Shown here: positions 1 to 8,764 of the stretch, in pieces
Position numbering within the stretch: position 1 is the first letter of the stretch
Layout: the number at the start of each line of letters is the position of its first letter
Assembly (NCBI RefSeq): GCF_009177095.1
Contig: NZ_AP021861.1
Span: forward strand, 930,001-994,000
DNA from: Lacipirellula parvula
GTDB lineage: Bacteria > Planctomycetota > Planctomycetia > Pirellulales > Lacipirellulaceae
Length of the DNA: 64,000 nucleotides
Direction: 5' to 3'
The notes under the pieces: generated by a model
Seen by the model: only the letters and a program-made list of their open reading frames with translations
What the model was told of the DNA's origin: nothing
Databases searched by the model: none
Translations under genes and position numbers: made by a program

Positions 1-296
1 AAAGCGATCTCAACGGCGACGGCGCCATCAACCTGCAGGATTGGTCAGTGTTCCGTGCGAATCACCTCGTTGACCTGAGCGGATTGACGCCGGCGCAACG
101 CGCGGCTCGCGGCGATCTCGACGGCAACGGCCGCATCGGCTTCGCCGACTTCCGGCAATTTCAGGCAGACTACAACTTCCTGAACGGCGCCGGCGCCTTC
201 GCGGCGATGCTGGCGAGCGTGCCGGAACCGGCGTCGGCCCCGATGCTGGTAGGCGGGCTGGTGCTGGCCGGTTGGCATGCGCGGTTGCGGCAGTAG
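1..296 (+). CDS. C-terminal end of a dockerin / PEP-CTERM exported protein (5' truncated by window)
   Basis: The frame is open from the window edge, so only about 97 C-terminal residues are visible. They contain two calcium-loop-like dockerin repeats (SDLNGDGAIN and GDLDGNGRIG), then a PEP-CTERM signal: VPEP near nucleotide 219, a hydrophobic segment and a short basic tail ending LRQ. By family knowledge, PEP-CTERM proteins are exported and processed by an exosortase at the cell surface; no exosortase lies in this window. The dockerin spacer (LVDLSGLTPAQRAARGDL) is almost the same as the one inside the next gene (LTDLSGLTLAERAARGDL), so the two C-termini are close paralogues. The catalytic or binding part is outside the window, so no function can be given. 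Confidence 0.85.
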   Translation, partial: SDLNGDGAINLQDWSVFRANHLVDLSGLTPAQRAARGDLDGNGRIGFADFRQFQADYNFLNGAGAFAAMLASVPEPASAPMLVGGLVLAGWHARLRQ

Positions 297-307
297 GTGA
301 TCATTTC

Positions 308-3300
308 ATGTTGAATTGGCGATCACTCCTGCTCGTAGCGCTCTCGACTGTCGCTCTCCTCAGCGGAGAGCGCACGGTCATGGCAGTCTATTGGAACGCC
401 GATCCAGCGTTTGGTTCAGCGTCGGTCGGCGGCCTAACGAACCGCCCGCTCTGGTTCGAGAACGTCCACGTCATCAACAACGGGACGAACAACACCCGCG
501 GCACGGCGATGTTGCTCGATTCGCAGTGGGCCCTCACCGTGCGGCACGTCGTGCAGAACGGCGGCAACTACGGGGCGATCGCTCCGGCGGGGCAAATCTC
601 GGTCAACGTCCTCGGCACGATCTACACGGGGAGCCAAGTCTTCACGCCCGACGGCGGTTCAGAGATGGCGCTCGTGCGTCTCTCGGCGAACGTCCCCGGC
701 GTGCAGCCTGCGGCGCACCTGTTGAACTCGACCTTCGACGAGCCGGGCCGCATTCTGAACATCGGCGGCTACGGCCAGTGGGGGACGATCAACACGACCA
801 ACGCCGGCGGTACGGTCGCGGGGACGAGCAGCAGTGCGGTGAGCTTTCATCATGCCTACAACACCGGCACGATCGCCGGCAACGGGCAGATTCAGATCGT
901 TGCGAACGGCGAGCCGCTGCTGTCGACCAATCGGCTCGTCGAAGGATTGGCAGGCCCTGGCGACAGCGGCGGCCCGATGTTCGGTTTTTACGGCACGAAC
1001 TTCGGGACGCAAGCAAGCGATCCCAATCAGTGGCGGATCGTGGGGCTGACAGCGACGAGCAGCAACCCGACGGCATGGGGCGGCGCTTCGCACTACACGC
1101 GCGTCGCCGCCTATCGGAACTGGTTGGTAAGCACGATCACCTCGCGCAGTGATCTGAACAACGATCGCTTCGTCAACGGCGCCGATTGGGAGCGGTTCAA
1201 ACTCTACAACCTGACGGATCTCAGTGGACTTACGCTGGCCGAGCGTGCCGCCCGCGGCGATCTCACCGGCGATGGGTTCAACAATTTCGCCGACTTCCGC
1301 ATGTTCCAACGTGATTTCAATCTCGTGCATGGCGAAGGAGCGTTCGCTGCATTCTTGGCGAGCGTGCCTGAACCGAGCGGCGCAGCGTTGCTTGCCGTTG
1401 CATTGGCCTGCTTCGGCCGCCGTCGTCGTTTTAGCAGACTTAAGGCGTTGCGTTGCACTTTGCTCACCACGTTACTCATCGCGATGGCGACGTGCGTTGC
1501 GAAGATGGATGCGACGCAGGCCGATCCGCCCGGCGCCGGCTGGCATCTCATCCATGCAGACGAGTTCTCGACGGCGACGGTCGATCCGGTGAAGTGGGAC
1601 ACCGACTACGCCTGGGGCCGTACGCACAACCACGACGCTTACATGCTCGACTCGAACGTGACTCAATCAGGCGGGGTCCTCAGCCTCACCGCGACGCGCG
1701 AGGCGACGGGTGGCAAGGGGTTTAGCTCCGGCGTCATCAGTTCGCACAACGACTTCCGCTACACTTACGGCTACGCCGAGATGCGGATCAAGATGCCGAG
1801 CAAACGCGGTTCGTGGCCCGCCTTCTGGATGCTCGACGCCGGCTGGCCGCCGGAGATCGACATCATGGAATACGTGCTGTTCACCAATGAAACGATCAAC
1901 GATCAGTACTACGCGAACAGCCATTGGTCGACCAGCTCGGGGAACGCGTCGAACGGTCAGTGGATCGACCGCAACGTCGATCTCGGCGCCGCGTTCCACA
2001 CCTACGGGCTCGAGTGGACTAGCACGCAGCTGAAGTACTACTTCGACGGCGTGCTGGTGAAGACGGCGTCGAATCAAGCGTCGTTTCAGAACATGTACAC
2101 GATCCTTAATTACGCGGTCGACGGCTGGCCCGGCGCCCCGTCGCTCGCGCAGTGGGCGGCCGGTTCGAGCGACGTAACGCAAGCCGATTGGTTTCGCGTG
2201 TGGCAGAAGCCGGCGAGCGTTCCGAACACGGCTTGGACGCTCGCGACGGGCACGACGGGCGCGTGGGACGCCGACGCCAATTGGTCGAATGGCCGCGCTC
2301 GCTACGAACGCCAGCGGGCTTCCTTCGGGACGACAGCTGCGCGGCGGATGCTCGTCACCTGGAGCGGTAGCCGCACTGTCGGCGAGATTCATCTCGATGG
2401 CGCGACGGCCTATGTGCTAGGCGAAGCGGGGGGCGCCGTCGAGAGTCTCATGTTCGCCGATGCTCCCGACGGTTGGTCGTTGCTCGCGGTGGATGGTGGC
2501 TCGGCGGGCCATTTCATCAACAGTCGGCTCGACGTCTGGTCGAATCTGGAAATCCGCCACAACGGCGCGGCGCCATTGCGGCTGCAGGGCGACCTCATCG
2601 GCCAAGCCCGACCAAACGGCGACTCGTCGACCGGCGGCATTGTCCTCTTCACCGGAGCCGGGCAAACCGTGTTTGCCGGCAACGCCAGCTCGCAGCGGGA
2701 TACGCGGTTGGAGAATGGCGCCAACGTGCAAGTCACGGGACGGCTCTACCAGGAGAACACTGTGCAGCGCGGCACGGCCGTGAGGATTAGCGGCGGCTCG
2801 CGGCTTGAGTTGCGCAACCTCAACGACAACGGCGTAGCAGGCGCGGCGCTGGGATTCTTGCCGAATGGTTCGAGTTCAATCTTCATCAACGACGGCACAC
2901 TCGCGATCACCGAGAATTCGCAATCGACGCGATCGCTCACGATCCTCGCGGGCGGCGCGACGGTGGAGGCGAATGCGACGTTCGAGTGGAACGACTCTGG
3001 CGCCGCCGACTTAGTCTCGTTCGAAGGCGGGCGGCTTACGCTTTCCGGCAGTGGCAACGGCGTGTTGAACAAGCAACTGAACGGCACGGGCGGCCTGACA
3101 AAGCGCGGCAACGGCCGCTGGGAACTTCGCAAAGGAAATCTGTACCAAGGGACGACGCTTGTCGACGCCGGCGCGCTGGAAGTGACCGGCGCCACCGGCG
3201 CGGGTAGCGTGAGCGTCGCGGCGGGCGCCACGCTGAGCGGTACGGGGCAGATCGCCGGGCCGCTGGCTATCTCGGGAACGCTCGCGCCGGGAACTGCGGC

Positions 3301-3919
3301 GGACTTTGCACCATTGCACGCGGGCGATGTCGCGATCGAGACCGGCGGCGAACTGCGCATTGAGATCGAGACGACGACGGCGTTCGATACACTTGCCGCG
3401 ATGGGGACGCTGACAATCGTCCCCGACGCCAAACTGCACGTCGCTTTCGCCGCTAGTTCGACGTACGTTCCGACGGCTGGCGACGAGTTCATCATCGCCA
3501 CTGCCATTGGCGGCGTGGCGGGCGGCTTCGATCAACTAGAGCTGCCGAGCGTCGACGGACTCGCGTGGAACCTTGTGACCGCCGAGAACAGCCTCACGCT
3601 CGAACTGGTCGCGGCGATTTCTGCTGACTTTAACCTCGACGGCGTCGTCGACGGCGCCGACTTTCTTGTCTGGCAGCGCGGCGCGAATATCGCGAGCGGT
3701 GCAGAGCCTAGTGACGGCGACGCCAACGGCGACGGCCGAGTTAACGGCGAAGACCTGCAAATTTGGCGAGAGCAATTCGGCGCCGTCGCAAATCTCGCAG
3801 CCTCGCCAACGGCTGGCGTTCCCGAACCGGGCGGAATGGTGCTGTTGGGCTTAGCCATCGTCGTCGCTGCTCCGGTCCGTGCGAGGTTGCGAGGCAATCG
3901 CTACAATGTCCGTTCTTAA
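308..3919 (+). CDS. Apparent fusion: trypsin-like protease + dockerin + PEP-CTERM, then signal peptide + GH16 glucanase + repeats + dockerin + PEP-CTERM
   Basis: A 1203-residue frame; ATG 308 is preferred over the upstream start at 272 because it begins a good signal peptide (MLNWRSLLLVALSTVALLS). Residues about 40-280 are a trypsin-fold protease with His80 (TVRHV) and Ser220 (GDSGGP); the usual catalytic Asp is Glu119 (SEMALVRL). A dockerin follows, then a full PEP-CTERM tail (VPEP at about 353, ending RRRRF). The frame continues into a second signal-peptide-like stretch (TTG at 1448; LLTTLLIAMATC), a GH16 domain with the catalytic EIDIME (516-521), autotransporter-type beta repeats (GGLTKRGNGRWEL), a second dockerin and a second VPEP tail. 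A complete sorting signal in mid-protein is abnormal. One extra T in the TTTT run at 1430-1433 would create a stop just after the arginine cluster, so this may be two genes joined by a one-base deletion or a sequencing error. Confidence 0.8.
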   Translation: MLNWRSLLLVALSTVALLSGERTVMAVYWNADPAFGSASVGGLTNRPLWFENVHVINNGTNNTRGTAMLLDSQWALTVRHVVQNGGNYGAIAPAGQISVNVLGTIYTGSQVFTPDGGSEMALVRLSANVPGVQPAAHLLNSTFDEPGRILNIGGYGQWGTINTTNAGGTVAGTSSSAVSFHHAYNTGTIAGNGQIQIVANGEPLLSTNRLVEGLAGPGDSGGPMFGFYGTNFGTQASDPNQWRIVGLTATSSNPTAWGGASHYTRVAAYRNWLVSTITSRSDLNNDRFVNGADWERFKLYNLTDLSGLTLAERAARGDLTGDGFNNFADFRMFQRDFNLVHGEGAFAAFLASVPEPSGAALLAVALACFGRRRRFSRLKALRCTLLTTLLIAMATCVAKMDATQADPPGAGWHLIHADEFSTATVDPVKWDTDYAWGRTHNHDAYMLDSNVTQSGGVLSLTATREATGGKGFSSGVISSHNDFRYTYGYAEMRIKMPSKRGSWPAFWMLDAGWPPEIDIMEYVLFTNETINDQYYANSHWSTSSGNASNGQWIDRNVDLGAAFHTYGLEWTSTQLKYYFDGVLVKTASNQASFQNMYTILNYAVDGWPGAPSLAQWAAGSSDVTQADWFRVWQKPASVPNTAWTLATGTTGAWDADANWSNGRARYERQRASFGTTAARRMLVTWSGSRTVGEIHLDGATAYVLGEAGGAVESLMFADAPDGWSLLAVDGGSAGHFINSRLDVWSNLEIRHNGAAPLRLQGDLIGQARPNGDSSTGGIVLFTGAGQTVFAGNASSQRDTRLENGANVQVTGRLYQENTVQRGTAVRISGGSRLELRNLNDNGVAGAALGFLPNGSSSIFINDGTLAITENSQSTRSLTILAGGATVEANATFEWNDSGAADLVSFEGGRLTLSGSGNGVLNKQLNGTGGLTKRGNGRWELRKGNLYQGTTLVDAGALEVTGATGAGSVSVAAGATLSGTGQIAGPLAISGTLAPGTAADFAPLHAGDVAIETGGELRIEIETTTAFDTLAAMGTLTIVPDAKLHVAFAASSTYVPTAGDEFIIATAIGGVAGGFDQLELPSVDGLAWNLVTAENSLTLELVAAISADFNLDGVVDGADFLVWQRGANIASGAEPSDGDANGDGRVNGEDLQIWREQFGAVANLAASPTAGVPEPGGMVLLGLAIVVAAPVRARLRGNRYNVRS

Positions 3920-3949
3920 TGGACACTGTCTCCTCAGCGATCATCGACC

Positions 3950-5557
3950 ATGGCTTCTCGCGAAGTGCTGCTGTTGGCCAGCGGCGACCAACGACTCTCC
4001 GCTAATCAAAACTGCTGGGCCGCTCAGCACGAGATGGAAGAGCGACTCGGCCAGGCCGTCGCAGCGCTCGGCTACACGCTGCGGCGGGCTCACCCTTACA
4101 AGGAGACGGAAGGCCATGGCTTTCTCGCCAGCCAACGCGAAGGGATGGAAACGTTCCGCTCAATTCCCCCCGACGCGCCTCTCATCGTCGCCGAGGCGGT
4201 GTGGCAATACTCGCATCACGTCCTCGCCGGCCTGACGACCCATCGCGGGCCAATCCTCACCGTGGCGAATTGGTCGGGCCAATGGCCCGGGCTCGTCGGG
4301 ATGCTCAACCTCAACGCCTCGCTCACGAAGGCGGGCGTGCGGTACTCGACGCTCTGGAGCGAAGACTTCACCGACGACTATTTTACCAGTCGCCTGAAGT
4401 CGTGGCTGGAGACTGGACGATGCGACCACCGAGTTGACCACGTCCACCCGCTGCTAGCGGCCGGTCTGAAGAGCGACGCCGCCGATGCGGGACGCGGTCT
4501 CGCCGAGGAACTCCAGCGCGACAAAGCGATTATGGGAGTGTTCGACGAAGGCTGCATGGGGATGTTCAACGCGATCATTCCCGATCATCTCCTTCACCGC
4601 ACTGGAGTGTTCAAGGAACGCCTCAGCCAGTCGGCCCTCTACTATGAATCCCTCCAAGTCGCACCGGTCGACGCAAAGGCGGTCTACGACTGGATCCGCG
4701 AGCGCGGCATGCGGTTCCATTTCGGCGTCGATGGCGCTTCCGAATTGACCCAAGAGCAAGTCTTCCGCCAGTGCCGGATGTATGTCGCGGCGGTCCGACT
4801 CGCCGACGATTTTGGCTGCAGCCTCATCGGCATCCAATATCAGCAGGGGTTGAAGGATTTGTTGCCCGCGAGCGACCTCGTCGAGGGGATGCTCAACAAC
4901 GCCGATCGGCCGCCGGTGCGCAGTCGCGACGGCAGCCGCGAACTATTCGCAGGCGAACCGGTCGTCCACTTCAACGAGGTCGACGAGTGCGCCGGGCTCG
5001 ACGGCCTCATCACCTACCGCGTGCAGCGCGCGCTTGGCCAACCAGTCGAAAGCACGCTCCACGACATTCGCTGGGGCGACGTCGATCGCAGCGGCACGGT
5101 CGACGGCTACGTCTGGGTGCTGCTCATCAGCGGCGCCGCGCCGCCGGCGCACTTCATCGATGGCTGGGCCGGCGCCGAAGGGTTCCGCCAGCCGGCGATG
5201 TACTTCCCCAGCGGCGGCAGCACGCTCCGCGGGGTCTCACGGCCGGGCGAAATCGTCTGGTCGCGGATTTACGTTGCTGACGATGCGCTCCACATGGACC
5301 TCGGCCGCGGCACAGTCGTCGCATTGCCTGACGAAGAAACCGAACGTCGTTGGCAAGCCACGACCTACCAGTGGCCGATCATGCACGCCCAGCTGCATGG
5401 CGTGAGTCGCGATCAACTGATGGCAAAGCACCAGTCGAATCACATCCAGGTTGTTTACAGCGACGAAGCCTTGGCGGCTGATCAAACGCTGCAGGCGAAA
5501 GCGGCGATGGCCCTCGCCCTCGGAATCCGCGTGAACCTGTGCGGCGTCACGTTATAG
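3950..5557 (+). CDS. L-fucose/L-arabinose isomerase-fold protein
   Basis: 535 residues, no signal peptide, so probably cytoplasmic. The N-terminal part ([17 protein letters not shown], then [20 protein letters not shown]) and the middle ([36 protein letters not shown]) resemble the two N-terminal Rossmann-like domains of the FucI/AraA sugar isomerases. A glutamate-containing segment ([14 protein letters not shown]) and a late SNHIQVVYS motif sit where the family puts metal and substrate ligands. It is somewhat shorter than classical FucI (about 590 residues). The substrate cannot be read from sequence; an aldose-ketose isomerase for fucose or arabinose from algal or plant polysaccharide is the best guess. 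ATG 3950 has no obvious ribosome site. The gene is 30 bases after the fused protease/GH16 gene on the same strand. Confidence 0.6.
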   Translation: MASREVLLLASGDQRLSANQNCWAAQHEMEERLGQAVAALGYTLRRAHPYKETEGHGFLASQREGMETFRSIPPDAPLIVAEAVWQYSHHVLAGLTTHRGPILTVANWSGQWPGLVGMLNLNASLTKAGVRYSTLWSEDFTDDYFTSRLKSWLETGRCDHRVDHVHPLLAAGLKSDAADAGRGLAEELQRDKAIMGVFDEGCMGMFNAIIPDHLLHRTGVFKERLSQSALYYESLQVAPVDAKAVYDWIRERGMRFHFGVDGASELTQEQVFRQCRMYVAAVRLADDFGCSLIGIQYQQGLKDLLPASDLVEGMLNNADRPPVRSRDGSRELFAGEPVVHFNEVDECAGLDGLITYRVQRALGQPVESTLHDIRWGDVDRSGTVDGYVWVLLISGAAPPAHFIDGWAGAEGFRQPAMYFPSGGSTLRGVSRPGEIVWSRIYVADDALHMDLGRGTVVALPDEETERRWQATTYQWPIMHAQLHGVSRDQLMAKHQSNHIQVVYSDEALAADQTLQAKAAMALALGIRVNLCGVTL

Positions 5558-5570
5558 CGACTCGCGATTT

Positions 5571-5667
5571 GGAACCGCCGATGAATTTAGATAAACGCAG
5601 ATAGGGATAAAGCCAAGGGAAGTCGTCCCTTACCGCTACTCCTTGGCTGCGTTCATCTGCGGTTGCA
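5571..5667. repeat. Nested inverted-repeat (REP-like) element between convergent genes
   Basis: The space between two converging genes (ends 5557 and 5672) is filled by nested inverted repeats. Outer arms 5571-5585 and 5652-5666 pair at 13 of 15 positions; middle arms AGCCAAGG (5611-5618) and CCTTGGCT (5641-5648) are perfect; an inner hairpin AAGGGA (5615-5620) / TCCCTT (5626-5631) has a 5-base loop. The left half also carries ATAAACGCAGATAGGGAT and the right CTGCGTTCATCTGCGG, words I associate with dispersed intergenic repeats in several bacterial phyla (memory, not searched). It may act as a bidirectional terminator or be a non-autonomous mobile element. Confidence 0.6.
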
Positions 5668-5671
5668 CTTC

Positions 5672-6337
5672 TCAGCTTCCTGGCTTTCTGTCCGCTGAGA
5701 TGCCGAGTTCGATCGAGATGGCGATCAGCTGAGGGAACGTATCGGCGCCAAGCTTCGACATGATCTTCGAGCGGCGGTTTTCGACGGTGCGCCGGCTGAC
5801 GTTCAGATCGTCGGCGATCTGCTTGTGATCGCATCCCTGGATGATCAGTTCCAGGATATGCCGCTCGCGCAGGCTTAGTTCGCTATACCGCGCGAGCAGC
5901 GCTTGGCGGCGTTCGTAGGCGGCGCGTTGCACCGCGTCGCGAGCAAAGGCGGCGTGGATCGCTTCCCACAACGACGTTTCCGAGAAACAGTGCCGCTGCA
6001 GGTAGGCCGCAACGCCAAGCTGCACCGCCCGAACCGCGGGCGGCACAGAATTGCAATCGGTGACGACGATAATCGGCAACGCGTCGGGTAGCGTCGCCAA
6101 CTGCTCCAGTACGCCGAGGCCAGTGTACGCAGGCGCGGGCAGCGACAGAATCAGGCAGCCGCGTCGCCCTTGCGCCGCTCCTTCGAGAAATTCCGCGGGC
6201 GACGCGAACGTCACGGCGACGAAACCCATCGAGGCAACGAGCTTCTGCAACGAGTGACGTGAATCATCGTTGCTATCGACAATGTGAGCGGCAGGCTGAA
6301 AATCCACCAACGATGTCCTGTGAATGCTGAACGCCAT
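5672..6337 (-). CDS. FixJ/NarL-type response regulator with degenerate receiver (Asp replaced by Ser)
   Basis: 221 residues: receiver domain about 15-130, LuxR-type helix-turn-helix about 150-210 (LSLRERHILELIIQGCDHKQIADDL then VSRRTVENRRSKIMSKL). It is a paralogue of the regulator at 6689-7303 on the same strand. In the normal copy the phosphorylated aspartate is in CLILDVRM; here the same position (residue 65) is serine, CLILSLPA. The conserved lysine region is also changed (FLQKTF becomes YLQRHCF). One acidic residue near the start (IVDSND) remains. The receiver is therefore unlikely to take up phosphate in the usual way, although the DNA-binding domain looks intact. It may be a phosphorylation-independent regulator, or a partner of the neighbouring regulator. 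Confidence 0.88.
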   Translation of the reverse strand: MAFSIHRTSLVDFQPAAHIVDSNDDSRHSLQKLVASMGFVAVTFASPAEFLEGAAQGRRGCLILSLPAPAYTGLGVLEQLATLPDALPIIVVTDCNSVPPAVRAVQLGVAAYLQRHCFSETSLWEAIHAAFARDAVQRAAYERRQALLARYSELSLRERHILELIIQGCDHKQIADDLNVSRRTVENRRSKIMSKLGADTFPQLIAISIELGISADRKPGS

Positions 6338-6688
6338 GCGGCGCTGGCGGCGTGAAACGACCTCGCGAGGTCGGCCCGCGAGAGCTTCGATTCTATAGAC
6401 AGTGGAGAAGAGCAGAGTGAATGCTCACGCGCATGCGCCCGGGCGCCCGTCGCCGGGGCGCGTCGTGACATCGGCATGCGGGAGCCTTCGCTCTCCCTTT
6501 TCCGACGGATCAATGCCGCCATGGTAGACGGCGGAGGTTGGGAAAAGGAATAGCCATCTCCACGGGTGGGACGTGTTTTTCCACTTGCCGCCGGCGAATG
6601 CAACGCAGCGGTTCGAAGACCTAGCGAAGACGCTCAAAAAACGCAGGGCTTTCCGGTGATTCGCGTCCACGGCGGCAAGCGCCCTACT
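6338..6688. other. Intergenic region between two same-strand response regulators
   Basis: 351 bases with no convincing gene. It should hold the promoter of the 5672-6337 regulator and the 3' end of the 6689-7303 regulator. A 12-base palindrome GCGCCCGGGCGC is at 6435-6446. A run of six A at 6636-6641 would be a T tract on the minus strand, but I found no clean stem before it. Confidence 0.5.
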
Positions 6689-7303
6689 TCAGATGTGCGA
6701 GCCGGCCTCTAGGGAGATGCGCACCAAGTCGGCAAGCGTGTCGACCTCCAACTTCATCATGATCCGGGCGCGCCGGTCCTCCACCGTCCGGCGACTTACC
6801 CCCAGATTGGCGGCGATCGACTTATTCGCTTCGCCTTGCAGCACCTGATCGAGAACCGCACGCTCGGCCGCCGTGAGTTGTGCGAACCGCCGATCGATGG
6901 CTTCCTTGCGGAAATACGCAGCGCGGGTGCGGGAGTCCTGCTCTAAGGCCCGTTGGATCGCGTCATACAGTTCCGACTCCTGGAAGGTCTTCTGCAGGAA
7001 ATCGACAGCGCCCATCCGCATGGCCCGCAGTGCCGTGGGAACCTCGGCATGGCCGGTCATGATGATGACCGGAGGGCTCAACGGCAGGCTGGCTAGCCGC
7101 TCTTGGAGTGCTAGGCCGCTCGTCCGTTGCATGCGGACGTCGAGGATCAAGCAGCCGGGAATTAGCGGATCGAACTGCTCGACGTAAGCGTCGGCGGAGG
7201 GAAACGTCTGCGCACGAACGCCCATCGATTGAACTAAAACCGCGAGTGAATTCGCGAACTCTGCGTCGTCGTCGATGATGCAAACCAATGGTTCAACGGC
7301 CAT
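6689..7303 (-). CDS. FixJ-type response regulator, intact receiver
   Basis: 204 residues. The receiver domain (about 1-120) keeps the acidic cluster (IIDDDAEF), phospho-acceptor Asp55 (CLILDVRM), the Thr (IIMTGHAEVPTALRAM, the typical FixJ wording) and the Lys (DFLQKTF). A LuxR/FixJ helix-turn-helix follows (LTAAERAVLDQVLQGEANKSIA, VSRRTVEDRRARIMMKLEV). By family it is a transcription factor activated by a histidine kinase; no partner kinase is adjacent, so the kinase is an orphan elsewhere. The downstream same-strand paralogue (5672-6337) looks like a tandem duplicate that lost its acceptor residue. The ATG at 7303 begins directly with the receiver fold. Confidence 0.92.
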   Translation of the reverse strand: MAVEPLVCIIDDDAEFANSLAVLVQSMGVRAQTFPSADAYVEQFDPLIPGCLILDVRMQRTSGLALQERLASLPLSPPVIIMTGHAEVPTALRAMRMGAVDFLQKTFQESELYDAIQRALEQDSRTRAAYFRKEAIDRRFAQLTAAERAVLDQVLQGEANKSIAANLGVSRRTVEDRRARIMMKLEVDTLADLVRISLEAGSHI

Positions 7304-8148
7304 AGGGCGGCGCCGGTCTTCCGTGTCGAACTGGTAGAAGCGTGAGAAAAGCCGCGGCGAGCCGTTTGAACCCGCCGGGGTGCTGCTGAGTCTGATGATC
7401 GCATGCGGTAGAAAAATGTCCAGCCAAGTTTCTGCTAGAGGACTGGTGGGATTCGACTACGGCGAACCGCGTGACCGCTGCGATCGCCCTCGCGTATTTG
7501 CGGGCTTGGCTTGGCGGCTAGCGCGGAATTAACGGTCCGTCTAAGTGGCTGCTGCCTCGGCATTCGTCGCCAAGGGCGGAACGCCCCGAGCAACTGTTTC
7601 ACAGCGACCATCCGCGGGTGAAAGGGAAAATTTGAGCTGATGACTGCATGAACGCGGGGCGTTTCATTGAGTGTGTTGCCGGACGCACAAGTCCGTCTGC
7701 GGGACGACGAGGCGGCGGTTTAGGTCTCGCTGGGGCGTTCGCACCACGGCTTACTACAAAACTAGCGTGCCGAATTCCGCACTCGCGCGGTATTTAGGCG
7801 AGTCCTGTCGGAATTCGTGCGCGATCGCGCACGCGGCGCGATGCACAACTCCGCGAGCCGAACGCAGCGACCGGCGTCTTGTATCAGCTATGCGGAGGAG
7901 CGTTGGCTGCGATCCCAGGCGCACGGGAACCCACAAATTAAATATCAGGGGTGCATTCGGGATTCCGTTAGCAATGTGAGCCTTATGTTTCGACAGGCAA
8001 GCGAGAAGTCGATGCACGCTTCGACGTTTTGCCGCAGCGCACGGAAACCGCAGACGCCGACTAGCCGGCGAGGCGAAGGATGTGCGCGATCATCGAACGG
8101 CGGTTGCTGGCCATTGACGCAGGCAACCAACCAACACAGGGGCGAAAC
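7304..8148. other. Long gene-free region upstream of the chemotaxis locus
   Basis: 845 bases between divergent genes; short open frames here have no recognisable protein and no ribosome site. It should hold the promoter of the chemotaxis locus and that of the 6689-7303 regulator. The most structured part is an 18-base perfect palindrome at 7816-7833. I see no tRNA-like or known riboswitch pattern. Confidence 0.5.
7816..7833. promoter_or_regulatory. 18-base perfect palindrome, possible operator
   Basis: CGTGCGCGATCGCGCACG reads the same on both strands. It lies about 315 bases upstream of cheW in an otherwise gene-free region, flanked by GAATTC at 7811-7816 and at 7770-7775. Symmetry of this length suggests a dimeric protein site or a cruciform, but the locus is GC-rich and chance cannot be excluded. 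Confidence 0.3.
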
Positions 8149-8649
8149 ATGTCGAACAGCGAAGTCAAACTTGCGCCGCAAAGCCAACGGCAGGCGGATG
8201 CGGGGACGATTCAGGTCGTCAGCTTCAGATTGGCGAACGAAGAGTACGGAATCGAAATCACCAAGGTGCAGGAAATCATCCTGGTGGGAGAAATCACGCG
8301 CGTGCCGCAGACGTCTCCTTACATCAAAGGACTGATCAACTTGCGAAGCACCGTCATCCCGATCGTCGACCTGCGTCTGCGATTCGGCATGCCCGAAGAA
8401 GCGGCGACCGATGAAACGCGGATCATGGTGATGAACGTCGGCGACAAAACGACGGGTATCATCGTCGACGCAGTAAGCGAGGTGCTGCGGATTTCCCGAG
8501 AACAGATGGCGCCTCCCCCGCCGACCGTCTCGGGTCTCGGCCGCGACTATTTGACCGGCTTGGCGAAGCTTGAGAAGCGGCTATTGATCTTGCTCGACGT
8601 CGACCGCTTGCTCTCGGAAGTCACCGCCGCGACGTCGACTGCTGCCTAG
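8149..8649 (+). CDS. cheW: Chemotaxis adaptor CheW
   Basis: 166 residues from ATG 8149, chosen because AGGGG lies about 7 bases upstream and the CheW fold begins soon after ([24 protein letters not shown]). Other CheW landmarks are visible: [24 protein letters not shown] and [13 protein letters not shown]. CheW links methyl-accepting receptors to the kinase CheA in the chemosensory array. It is the first gene of the che locus, and the receptor gene follows after 115 bases. A hairpin with a T run (8711-8728) lies between them, so cheW and the receptor may be made in unequal amounts. The N-terminal 20 residues are polar and probably disordered. Confidence 0.95.
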   Translation: MSNSEVKLAPQSQRQADAGTIQVVSFRLANEEYGIEITKVQEIILVGEITRVPQTSPYIKGLINLRSTVIPIVDLRLRFGMPEEAATDETRIMVMNVGDKTTGIIVDAVSEVLRISREQMAPPPPTVSGLGRDYLTGLAKLEKRLLILLDVDRLLSEVTAATSTAA

Positions 8650-8710
8650 CTCGCCTCGCAGGGCTGAAAAGATCGCATCCTGGGGCAGGCGTCCTTGGCT
8701 GCAATACTCC

Positions 8711-8728
8711 GCCCCTTCAGGGGCTTTT
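8711..8728 (+). terminator. Intrinsic terminator or attenuator between cheW and the receptor gene
   Basis: GCCCC (8711-8715), loop TTCA, GGGGC (8720-8724), then TTTT (8725-8728). It lies 61 bases after cheW and 37 before the receptor start. The stem is short, so partial read-through is likely. Confidence 0.5.
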
Positions 8729-8764
8729 ACAAAAAGCTCAACCAACCAAATCCAGGAAACTCAC

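Noticed and set aside
7819-7830. GCGATCGC inside the palindrome read as a cyanobacterial HIP1-type repeat
   Set aside because: The genome is clearly planctomycete and I did not see this octamer recurring across the window.
7304-8148. Possible riboswitch or small RNA upstream of cheW
   Set aside because: Only a palindrome was found; no known aptamer core or terminator-linked structure could be recognised by eye.
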